Shown here: positions 13,401 through 24,197 of the stretch, piece after piece
Layout: every line of letters starts with the position of its first letter
How positions within the stretch are numbered: the first letter of the stretch is position 1
Source of the DNA: Coturnix japonica
Taxonomy: Eukaryota > Chordata > Aves > Galliformes > Phasianidae
Assembly (NCBI RefSeq): GCF_001577835.2
Contig: NC_029529.1
Coordinates: forward strand, 12,287,380-12,351,379
DNA: 64,000 nt
Reading direction: 5' to 3'
Translations under genes and position numbers: made by a program
The notes under the pieces: model-generated
What the model was told of the DNA's origin: nothing
Database searches by the model: none
Seen by the model: the letters and a program-made list of their open reading frames with translations, nothing else

Positions 13401-13919
13401 ACATTGCTCTGGGCAACCCAACTGAGAGAAGCACAGAAAAGACCTCAAGCCAAAGCAAACAGCCCCAGCAAACACAACAGCACAGGGCTCGTGTTCAGAG
13501 TCAGGAGCTGCAGAGCGCATCGGAACATGCTGGGCTTTAAGAGGAATGGTTTCCTGCCCACGCTGGGGATGCCACAGCATCTCCAGGAGGAGCAAACCCA
13601 AACAGCAGGGCCCAGGCTGGGATGGGAAGAACCTGAGCTTGCTCCATCAGCCAAGCCTCAAGCAGCTCCCACACTGCAGCAAAGAGCAGTGGGGCAGTGC
13701 AGCTGGGCTATGGGGTGCAGCAGCAGCAGGGACACTGCACAGACCTGAGAGTGCAGAGCAGGGGGGTGCCCAGCAGCAGCCACCCACAGCACAAGGCGAG
13801 TACAAGCTGCAGTGCAGGCAGCACTCGGTGTGCTTTCATCACGCTGTGCATTTCTGCCCAACTCGTTTTGCTACAAAGGGAGGAGAATCAGAAAGGTACA
13901 GTTGGAGCTGTAGGAGAAG
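13401..13919. other. No gene recognised
   Basis: Anonymous CAGC-rich sequence. I see no exon or repeat here. Confidence 0.5.
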
Positions 13920-14120
13920 AACAGATCAAAGGTCTGTCATTTGAAATTAATTAACTCAAACCCAAACTATTAACGTAAATTAACAATTCAAGCCACATGC
14001 GCAGCTTCATTCATTTCCAAGTCATTTTCAAGAACCTGCAGCGCTGCAAGATAAGTTAATCACACATTTCATTAATGTGCGGCGTGCACAAAGGTTAACC
14101 TCCACTTAATTACAACTAAT
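13920..14120. promoter_or_regulatory. Candidate conserved non-coding element C
   Basis: An AT-rich island with repeated homeodomain cores (AAATTAATTAACTC, AACGTAAATTAAC, TCATTAATGTG) and a GATAAGTTAATC motif that joins a GATA site to an HNF1-type half site. It is non-repetitive and non-coding in all frames. The call rests on texture and motif density. Confidence 0.35.
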
Positions 14121-17039
14121 TCCAATGCTGCGGGAACAGGGCAGGCACACCTTGTAAGAAATCCCTTCCACGCTGCACCTCAGCAAGGGGAGCTCCAGCT
14201 CCAGCTCCCTCACCTGGCAAACCAGCCTCACCAGGACCCAACCTGCAGCCTGGGAAGGCTCCTGACAGCTGCACCTCAGCCCCCCCCCCAGCCTGGCTTC
14301 ACTCATGGTTCTGTTAGAGCCATGCACAGAAACGCACTGCGGGGGGAACCCTCCAGCCCGATTAACCCAAATTGATGCAAAGCAGAATTCAAAGGGAATT
14401 GAACACATCCGCACTGGAATCTTTTAAAACTTTGCCTAACCCAGTTTAAAGCCCCAAATCCCCAACTTGGCTGGAGTTCCCTGTGAGCAGAAGGCTTTGC
14501 TGCAGCTTGGGGTGGGCTGCAACCCGCTGCCACCTGCTGCAACCCCTGGACCCCAAAGCCAGGAACACATCAGTGAGGACACCCACCCCTGCCCCCCCAT
14601 TGCCCACAGCCAGCTCAGCCTGCACTGCAGGGCACAGTCAAGATGCTGCTCACAGCCAGGGACGGGGATGGGGCTGTTCTTGGGGACAGAGAGAACCCCC
14701 TGCAGTGACCACCCTGCATGCTGCCAGCCTGGGGACTGTGACAGCAACCCACACACAAAGGACAGAACTGCATGTTTACCTTCTGACCGCCTTCACTCTG
14801 ACCCTCCAGCCCCATCCCGCCAGCACCAAGCCAAGCAAATCAGTGACTTCATCGCTGCTTCCTTCACCTAATGCCCCGGGAGACCCCACTGCTGCTTTCC
14901 AGCACTCAGCATCCTCTGCACACAGCTGCACAGCCCCCGCTTCCTTCCTCCCTGCAGGCCCAGAGCTCGCACCCACCGCTGTTTGACCTCAGCCTCTCCT
15001 CCTCCTCCTCTTCCTCCCGTGCTGCCCCATGGCCGGGCCTGGTGATGAGCAAAGGCAGCAAGCAGCAGCTTGCACCCCCCAGAGCAGTAAGGCATGTGGG
15101 GATGGTGCAGCCTGGGAGGAAATACTGCTCTAGGAGATAAATAACCGGCGTGCCAGGAGGAGCCGCTGACATAAAGCGATGTCACACACGGCCACCTTTT
15201 GCTTCACTCCAACCAGAGCAGCAGGCAGCCACCAAGGAGCAGCAGCACCAAACGTGCTGTGATAAAATGCACGGCCTCGCTTCCAAGTGACAGGAGCACA
15301 GAAGCAAGGCTGGCATTTCCTGAAATGAAAAAGGCTTTCATTTCATCCTGCCTCCCTAAACACCTCCCTCCTGGGCCCTAAACAAACTGCATGCAATGCC
15401 TGGCAGCACCTCACCTGGAGACGCTGCACCCCTCCCAGGCACACACTGCCCGGAGCAGGAGCTGCCTTCCTGCTGCCTGCGTGCACAGATGGAGCAGCTC
15501 TGAAGGCTTAACCTGGAACTGGGAGCACCAGGACAAGCAGTTCCACCACCAACCCCGCCAGCATTAAGACCCCGTGTGTGGCTGAGGACAGCGGGGCTCA
15601 CGGCACGGAGCAGGCAGCGCTCAGCAGGGCTGTGCATGCACTTGTGCTGCTCAGAGCAGAAGGGAGCTGTTGACACCACGCACAGCGCTCGCTGCTCTTT
15701 TTTGTATTACGATGAAACTTGGAGGTTTTACGAGCTTTCACGGCTCCGTTTTCCTCCTTAATTGGCGCCACTGTTTTTAACCCGCAGCCGGAGCTGCATT
15801 GCCATGGTTACACACACAAGCCTCAGCGAGCGGGAGGTATTTTTAGAATTGCCCAAATGCAAAACTCCAAGCAGCGGGATGCAGCACACACAGCCCTGCT
15901 CGGCCCAGCACAGCACCACCACAATGAGGGACATTCAAATATCATGGCAGGAGGGGCGCCCAGCACAGCTCCCATGTGCTACCTCCTGCTCAGCTTGCAA
16001 CCACCCCTCCACCATCACCCTCCATCTCTCAAGGCAGCAATTGCAAGCTCTACAATCAAAAGCAGATACATCACAGCCCCCTCTCCCCTCCAAGCAAAAG
16101 GAAAATACACCAAAGCTGGCAGCTGGCTCTGGGTGCATCGCACACCTGGAAGGATGCAGCATTGGAGCTGCCTGCAGCGATGCTCGCGCTGCCCCAGCTC
16201 CTTCCTAAGGACACGAGTAATTATGGAGCACTCAAGCTACTAAACCTGATTAGAGCAAAACAAACTAATTTGGTTGCAGGGCAATGATCTGACCTTGTTA
16301 ACGACGTATGTAGCTCACTGACAATGTTTTGCTCTTGCACAGTGATGTCTTTCTTTGGATCCCAAGCTGCTTTATAAAGGAACCCATGGACTCTGACCCA
16401 TATTTGCACACTACAAGGAATGAGATGAGGACAGGGCGCTGCCCTACGCTTACCTGCACACGGGATGCTCTCAGCACAGGTACCGGGCGGTGCTGGTGGC
16501 CATGGGTGCACTCTGTAAATAAGAGAACAGGGTTTTATACTGTGTACATCTATCACACACACGCCCCACATCAGATCCCTGGTGTTAACCTGGGTGCTCA
16601 GAAACACGCTTAGCTGCAGGCGAAACAAGGAGCTGGGAGGAGGGTGATGCTGCTGCCTCTCATCTGGGGAGGAGGCTTACAACCACCAAGTGCCCAGAAC
16701 AGGGACAGCACAGACACTGCAGTCCCAGGAAGATAAAGGAAGAGATGACAGCTCGGCAGCAGCTCGAGCAATGCACACAGGGCAACCCCACATCTGCCAG
16801 CACAGTGCTGCACAGCAGGACCCAGCAGCTGGCAGCATAGTGCCAGGGGAGCCCAGCAGGGCCAGGAAGAGAGCACCCAGAGGAGGGCTGCAGAGGAGGG
16901 GAAGGGATCCCCCACGCACTGCACAGAGCACACTGCCAGCCCCAGCTCTGCTATGGGCAGCCCCCATTGTGAGCACGGCTGCAAGCAGAGGGCTGGAAAC
17001 GAGAATTACAGCGGCTGAGCGCTGTGTAAATGGCAACGG
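14121..17039. other. No gene recognised
   Basis: Anonymous C/A-rich sequence. Short AT-rich patches near 15700-15800 and 16200-16340 interrupt it. No splice-flanked exon of a known family was found on either strand. Confidence 0.45.
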
Positions 17040-17200
17040 GTTGCCCTCTTAGAAAATTAAATCCTCTGAGCTAACGAGAAGAGTGTTTGCTCTCGAGCTG
17101 GAGGTAAAGGGCTGATAATTAAAAGACCCACTGGCATAAGGGCTGCCACATTTTTCTCACTCTTAATGTAATTATCCCCATTTCATCATCCCGTAGGAAC
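17040..17200. promoter_or_regulatory. Candidate conserved non-coding element D
   Basis: An AT-rich non-coding island with GGGCTGATAATTAAAAGACC and TCTTAATGTAATTATCCCC motifs (homeodomain and GATA cores), again set in GC-rich, T-poor flanks. It is the closest such island to the CpG island at 18.1 kb. Confidence 0.3.
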
Positions 17201-18099
17201 ACACTAAACGTTGCCCCATGAGTTCCAGATGCCAGAAGCACAACTCGCTCCGTGCTGACAGAACAAAAAGGAAGAAGCACCCAACCCCTCTGTGCTGCAC
17301 AGTGCTCCCTGCCATGCAGAGAAGCTGCATTCCATGATGCAGCTCCAGGAGCCACAGATTGAGGTTCTGGCCTGAGATGGGCTCAGCCCCGAGGTGCAAA
17401 TGGGGAACAACTGCAGGTGCCCCGACTCTGGGAAGCAACTGGATGTGTTCTGCCAGTAACAAAACACATCTGGATCATCGCTTTGCAGAGGGGGAGGGAT
17501 GTAAGCAAAGCTGTGCAACTATTAGGGGATGGATGCCCTCATGATTTTAAATGAGACATGCAACTTAAACTATATATAATACACACATAAACAACGCCAA
17601 AAGTAGTTTGGGTTGATATGGAGCGAAAGCTGCAACAAAGGCTGCAATAGGAAGCTCCCACCGCACAGCTCTGCCCCCACCACCCCCCAGGGCCCTCAGG
17701 TGCAGGAAGGCTTCGGGGGTCACGGTGCAGTTAACTGCAGGCATGCAGAGCACAGCAGAGCGGAGCAAAGCAGCGCACCCCAAATCCCAACAGGAAAAAA
17801 GAGACAGGAGCAGAACCTCCATGGGAACGAGGCAGAGCCGGGGCTCCCTCCTGCTCCGTCCCAGACTTCCCTACGGAAATCTGCTGAAAACCAAACCAGA
17901 AAGTCCCGGCAATGGAATGAACCTGCCGGGCAAGAAGGTCCCCGAGCACAAGCGAAACCAGCGCAGGACCCGCTGAGCGCCCCGTTCAAAAGCACGATCC
18001 CCTCCGAAGCCGCACAGAGAACGAAACCTTTCCTGCGAGCTCGGAGCGGGCGGCCCACGGCTCAGCCCTTCCACGCGGGACGGCAGCAGCGCCACATTG
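17201..18099. other. No gene recognised
   Basis: Anonymous sequence that grades into the CpG-rich block on its right. No coding exon was recognised. Confidence 0.45.
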
Positions 18100-18810
18100 C
18101 AACAGCATGAAGTAATCGCGCTCCTGCACTCGCTGCTCTGCCGTCCGATTAGCCGAGTGTAGGACGGGGGGGAAAAAAGGCGGAGGGTGGGAGGAGGAGA
18201 GAGGAGGAAAGCGCGATGGAAAGCCAGGAGATGTTTTGCAACCGCGGACTGCCGGAGCTCAGGGCCTGAGCAACCGAAGCCGCGGGGGGGGGGCAGAAAT
18301 AGCGGAGCTGGGGGCGGCGAGATGGGGAAAAGGAGCGGGGGGAGCGGCAGCACCATCCGGCCGGGAGCAGCAGCGCCCACCCCGCTCACTTCGCTCCGCC
18401 GTCCCTCCGCCTCCCGCTGCGGCCGGAGCCCCGGTGGGCGCGGGGCAGGAAGCGGGGAGGGGGCAGCCCCGGAGCCGCCCCGGAGCCCCGCCCCGGGATG
18501 CTCGGCCGGGGCACGACGCGGGATGGGGCCGGAGCGGTCGCTCTTACCGCGACTCGGGATCGCGCCGCTCCGCCGCCCCTTTGCTCAGCTCTTCCCCCCG
18601 CGGCTCGGCCGAACGAAACCCGTTCGAATCGCTCCCTACAGCCCGGACCAGCGGAGCGCGCGGCCCCGAGCAGCGCTCGCACTGCGGCAGCCGCCGCGCG
18701 GACGGAGCCGGTGGCGACGGGCAGGTGCAGGTGGAGCTGCGGGAAGAACCGGCTGCTCCGAGCCGACACCACGAGGTGAAAAGGCTGCAGAGAACGAAGC
18801 GAAGTCCCGA
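18100..18810 (-). promoter_or_regulatory. CpG island, probable promoter of an unseen minus-strand transcript
   Basis: Dense CpG, GC boxes and homopurine runs mark an unmethylated-type island. On the minus strand a strong splice donor (CGCG|GTAAGAG, GT at 18547-18546) would end a first exon lying at about 18549-18800. The minus frame there is open upstream of the donor but matches no protein I recognise, so the exon may be untranslated. The strand bias of the 18 kb to the left also favours leftward transcription. A rightward or bidirectional promoter cannot be excluded. Confidence 0.5.
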
Positions 18811-18848
18811 GGCGGGCGTTCCTTTTTCAGAGTTGCAGAAGCGCCGCG

Positions 18849-18932
18849 CTGATGCTGATGCTGATGCTCGCTGTGCTGATGGTCGCTGTGCTGATGCTCG
18901 CTGTGCTGATGGTCGCTGTGCTGATGGTCGCT
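18849..18932 (+). repeat. Minisatellite, 15-bp unit
   Basis: A GCTGAT trinucleotide-like run passes into a tandem 15-bp unit (GCTGTGCTGATGGTC and close variants). It directly abuts the CpG island. The unit is a multiple of three, so the repeat is open in several frames on both strands; no gene is implied. Confidence 0.85.
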
Positions 18933-21900
18933 TTGGGCTCCGTGCAGGACGCGCACTTGTTTTGCAAATGCAAACGCGAAGTCCTCCGTGCGTTGCGGCA
19001 ACGTGCCGGTCCCACAGTCCCGGTGGGACCCTCGGAGAAGCCGCAGAGCAAACCCAAGGCTGAGGGCTGCTGCTCTTCCCCCTCCCCGACCCACGCCGGC
19101 CACTTCTCTCCCCTTGTCCCCCCTCTCCATTTCACTGCTGGCACAGCTGCAGCTGACGGCGCATCCCAGCTGCCACCCCCAACCCTTGTGTAGGGCCCCC
19201 CGCAGCCATCGGGGCAATGGGCCTTGCAAAGTGCTTTGGATACATTTAAATGGTTCCAAGTTATTCTCTAAATGCTCTTAAAAACGGAAGGGGTGCGGGA
19301 CGGGACGTGCAGCACGCCTCTGTGCTCAGGGCAGTCCGGACCGCGCTGCACGCAGGCAGGGAATGCGGAGCGCTGTGCTCCTGCACTTGGTTTTGGTGCA
19401 CACCCACGTGCCGCGCTGTGCAGCTCTTCCTCCGAGTCAAAAAAACCCGAGAACCCCCAACAGGGAGGATTCCTGCTGCCAGCCCTGCTGCTCATCTCAT
19501 CTGGGACACCCCCACCGCAGGCTCTGCCTGGTGACCTGCAGGTTAAGACCTCTGTCGTCTCCAGCCCGGCAGAGTTCAGTGCACTCGTGTGCAGCCCCAG
19601 GAGCTGTGTCAGCATTCACCTTAGAGCTGGAAAAGGTCCAGAACAGCATCACCCTCACACTTCACGTTGTGCAAAAGAGCAAACCATATCTCTCAGCAAG
19701 GGGAACAAGATACGTTCTAGGACTAAGGAAAGTGAAAACATTTGCTGGGAAACACAACATTTTTCTTTGTATGATTAAACAGCAAAAACTCCCGACAGGC
19801 CCATGTCTGGCAGAGGAGCTGTGGGACGAGCTGAGCTCTCGGGCCAAGACGCCTGAGGCAAGCACTGAATAAGGAAGGAAAGCATTCTCTACCCTTGACA
19901 CAAAGCATCCAAGCCAGGAGGGAGGGCTGAGCCTGCAAACACTGCACGGAGTGTGCATCCCAACCCCGCAGTGCTGCAGGGCTATGGTCACAGCGTGCCG
20001 AGGGAGAGGGCTGGCATTGCACTCCCTGCAGCCCACAGGGCTCCTGCTCCTCACACTGTGCTTCCCACGAGCACAGCTGTACAGCCCGGGTCACTGCATG
20101 TGCCTTTATCCACAGTTCAGCTCCGTGCTGCTGGCAGAGCTGGGCAGGGACAGCCCTGGGGCCTTCAATCTGCCATTCCTGGCATCTGAGAACCCGCACA
20201 CCCCGTCCCGACTTTACAATTTTACATCACTTCTCCACACAGCAGGACAGAACGACTTGACCTCTGTTCAGGCAGCTCCAAATCAGCTGTGAAACAGTAG
20301 GCTGTAATTAATGATCTGTATTAATGCTCAAAGTCTCTCACTTTCCAGCCCTCATAAAGAGCAATTGCCCTTCAACAGAAGAGCAGCATCACAGCCACCA
20401 GTCCTGCAGAGCACGCTGCTTTCTCTGTGCCATAAATCACTGCCTAATGCAGAAACAAGGATAACAATGCTAACAGAAACCCTGACATTCTGCACGTGTG
20501 AAGCCAAGCCCTGCCCTGGCCGTCCAGCTGAGCTGGGGACAGGGAGCAGCTCCCTTTGCATGGACACGGGCTCTGAGGGGCCATCACCTCCAGGGCAGAA
20601 CATCCAGGGGGATCTTCAGACACACCTTAGCATCAGTCCCCATCAGTGTCTGTGGCTGGCCCATCTTTCAGTCACTGAATGAGAGGCAGCACCTCTGACC
20701 ACTCTTAATCAGTGCCTGCTTCTGAGTACAGAGGGAATCTGAAGCAACTTCACCTGCAGCCTGACACGACCTCCCGTTAAGAACTATGAATTGTCTGCAG
20801 TGGTGGTTGGAGTCTGTGTGTACCAGGGCTCTGAAAGGAGCATGATGTCAACCGAGAGGTGGAGAATGAATGGCTGCTGCAGGAGGACGGCATGAGATGA
20901 AAGTGTTGGCCCTCCCAGGACGACCCACAGCCCCACCAATGGTATTTTCCCCAGAGAATCTTTGGAAAATAATGTACATTCTTCTGCCATTCAGAAAGAG
21001 CAGATGGAGCTTTTGAGGGTGAATGCGAGTGTTGGTGCCGTCTGATAACCCCGGCCTTGCCAACAAGGGCAAGGAGCTGTCAGTGAATGCAGGGATGCAC
21101 TCCAGCAGATGGAGTGAGAACCCAAGTGTGAGATAGGAGCAGAGATCTCTGAGCACAGTGTCATGTGTTTGTGTCTGGAGCAGCTCAGATCGACTGATGG
21201 GAAAGAGAGTCTCAGCTGAATGCAGGGGGTGAAACGCGGGCAGCTGAACTCGGACATCTCCATAGCTGTAAAGTTCTGCCCTGTGCACCAAATCCAGCTG
21301 GGAGCAATGAAAAGGTTTCCAGCCTCCACTGGTGGTAATTCCTGAATTCCAGATGAAAAAGATGAGACTGAATGAAGCAAATCAAAGAGCTCAGTTCTGT
21401 GTGATTGCTGCCCAGGGGAGCAGGATGCAGCTCATCAGATGCTCTCACCTGTGCAGCAGCCGGTGCGATGCCCTGCAGCAGAGCAATCCTGTCTGAGAGC
21501 AGCAGCAAAGATGACGTTAATCAGATCTGATTAATCAGACCTGAATCTGACAGTAATGGTTTGAGAAGCTGAAGACGCCTCCCCCCACCTGAGGAGAAGC
21601 CTCAATGCTACAACAGCCCCATAAACCCCTTAGTGGTGCAGATCCCTCTGCACACAACGGGACTGGAGCCCTTCACATTCCAATGGCTACGAGGGATGCT
21701 GTGATTGCTCAGTGTGAGCCAAGAGCTCAGCTCAGCTTCAGGATTTTGAATATGTGCTAATGTGATTGTCCTTACCAGGCATCGATCCTCTGCTTCCCAC
21801 AGGCACAGCAGTTATCCACCGGATTGGATGGGACTGCTGGCATTAAGTGTGCCCATCCAGACAGAGCAATGATGCTGTCACTATGGCAGCACACCACAAA

Positions 21901-22907
21901 ACCCCTCAGCAGCACAACACAAGGCCGTGCCTCACGTCCTTCCACCCCCATGGCCAAGCAGCCGCCCTGAGAGCCAGAGCTGATCTGCACAGGAATGCAG
22001 AGCAGAGAAAGAGCTGTGAGCCCATTGCATGCAGCCACCCTCCCCTCCCAGCTGCACGCTGTGCCTCCCCAGGACATTCTGCATCCCCTTCCCAGCACAT
22101 CTTGCTGACAGACAGGAGAACTCTGCAGGGATTTTGGCTGCAGCAAAGTGCAGGGGCTGGGAATCGATTTCCTGGAGTATTTGCTCCAAAGAGATGATGG
22201 GTTGAATGGGATCCCTGGGTGGCTGTGCATTTCTGCAGCCACACAGCAACATCCACAGGCTTATCCTGGAATTGCTGTGAGGATTTCTCCTGCCTCAACA
22301 AACAGGGATGGTTTGGGACCCAGAGAGGAGTTACCTCAGTCCTTAAGGCATCACCCCGCAGGCTGACGGGTCTGTATAGGACATTACCCTCCTACACACA
22401 GGGAGGATTTTGCCACATCAGCTCAACAGGCAGCTGTGATCGCTATGGGCAGCACACAGGAGGAGCTTGGCCGGTGTCACACCATAAAGACTGGGTAGGT
22501 TGAATGGTGACAAATAGCACCATCATTCTGTCCATCAGGATTAAGGCTTTCCAGCACTGGGTGAAGCATCAGTTTGCTTTGAGGGAGTCTGCTCTGCTTC
22601 TGTCTCCTACTTTTCCACCCCACTGTTGATCCAAGCGTGATGCCTGCTTGAATTCTGCCCTAAGGAGTCTGACCATGATGGGCTCCGGGTTTGGTTTTCA
22701 AAGAGCTTCAGGCACTCAGCAGGAGATCGAGTCCCCACACAGCTCTACTGATGAGCTGCCAGGCGTTCAGCCGGGCTGTCAGTAATGAGGGAAGACAGAC
22801 CACAAGGCATCACTGGACACCTGTCAAGCCAAGCAATGAACGCTGACATTGTACCTCTACATTTCATCTGTGCAAAATACATCATCATCGCAGGTCCTGG
22901 AAATACA
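18933..22907. other. Anonymous tract with one notable palindrome
   Basis: No exon is recognised. The C/A-rich bias of the left side fades here. The only distinct item is an 18-bp perfect palindrome at 21517-21534, reported as a finding. Confidence 0.45.
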
Positions 22908-23290
22908 TGGTTTGCTCCAAAAGTAACGCCTCCTGTTTATTCTCATGGAAACCACAGCTGATGTACAGAGCACAATGACAACATCTGTCAGAGCCAGTTC
23001 TCAGCTACCAAACATTATTCTTCAACAGAATCACCACCACCAGCTGTGCACGTTCACCAGCAATGAACAAGAATCTGCACGTTGCACTCATACAGATCTG
23101 CACGGCCGGATGGAACGTTGATGTCCTTCACATCACTGTCAGCTCTGCTGAGATGCACCACCCAGCACCTCGCTGTGCTCACAGCCTCTGTTCTGCCTCC
23201 ACCAGCACTCACAAGCTCTGATGAACACCAAAAGGTGCCATGTTTTCTGCAAAACCTTCTTGCTGTATGTCACCTTCTGCTCGTTACTCC
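22908..23290 (-). mobile_element. Mariner DNA transposon relic (Galluhop-like)
   Basis: The left end begins with the mariner-type terminal sequence TGGTTTGCTCCAAAAGTAAC. On the minus strand it encodes a remnant of the transposase C terminus (GGxSVEE, where intact mariners read GGDYVEK). The following 250 bp track the chicken Galluhop mariner as I remember it, with interior stops and indels. The distal terminal repeat is not visible, so the right boundary is approximate. It is a plain class II element, long dead. Confidence 0.75.
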
Positions 23291-23959
23291 TCCTATCAGG
23301 AGCTGCTATCAGTGGGAAAATATCAGAGATGGGTACCTTGGATTGTGTCAGATGATCCACTGGAAAGGCAGCACCCACTGGGAAGGTCCGTCTGTGTTTG
23401 TGCAGCAGCTGCCCAGCTGCAGGGCTCTGCAAGAGGCACAGAGCAGCACAGGGGCGCTCCGAGGGCAGCAGGGCAGGTCTGGAGCTCCAGGTACCAGCAG
23501 AGCTTTCATCTGTCAGAGGTTCCTGCTTTCCACCTGCTAATTATCACCTCACCCTGCTCTTGCAGCACGGTGTGGCTCCACAGCTCACCCAGCACCGCGC
23601 TGCCGCCCTCCCACCTCCAGGTACAGTGGGGCTGCAGTGACACCCAGCCCTGAGACTGCAGGTGAGGGACGGCCCGTGGCACTGGTGACACACGGGGGGT
23701 CCCCGGTCCTTCTTCCCAGCGGGCACAGACCATCCAGGGCTCCCTTGGCCTCAGCAGGAAACACAGCATCCAGCCGCCCGCACAGCGCTGTGTTGTGGGG
23801 TGGCTCCGCTGTCGGTGCTTTGGATGGGGGTGGGGGTCTCTTTTCTTCTTCAACAGCCTCTATCTTTTCAAATCACCCTCCTGCCCCCCAGGTTGCTGCA
23901 GAGCTCGAGGGCAGCCGGAGGGCTCTCAGCACACACCGAACACGACGCCACTTTGTCCC
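23291..23959. other. No gene recognised; upstream flank of TEDC2
   Basis: Anonymous sequence leading into the TEDC2 CpG island. No exon or repeat was recognised. Confidence 0.5.
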
Positions 23960-24141
23960 ATTTTAGACTAATTCTGCCCATTGTAACGGCCGATAATGGC
24001 TCGACACAACACGTGCCCAGCTCCCCCCGCTTCGTTTCTTTCCCCTCCCGCCGTCGCTGTCCCGGCGGGCAGCGCAGCGGGGCGGGCTGCGCTCGGTACC
24101 GCCCCCGGACCGGGCAGGGCCGGAAGGAGCGCGGGGCGGAG

Positions 24142-24197
24142 GCGGGATGCGGGATACGGGACACGGGATGCGGGATACAGGATACGGGATACAGGAT
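24142..24197 (+). repeat. Heptamer tandem repeat running into the TEDC2 start codon
   Basis: Eight consecutive 7-bp units of consensus RCGGGAT (gcgggat, acgggac, acaggat variants). The last unit supplies the A and T of the TEDC2 initiator ATG (24196-24198). Two earlier units create out-of-frame ATGs at 24147 and 24168. Confidence 0.9.
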
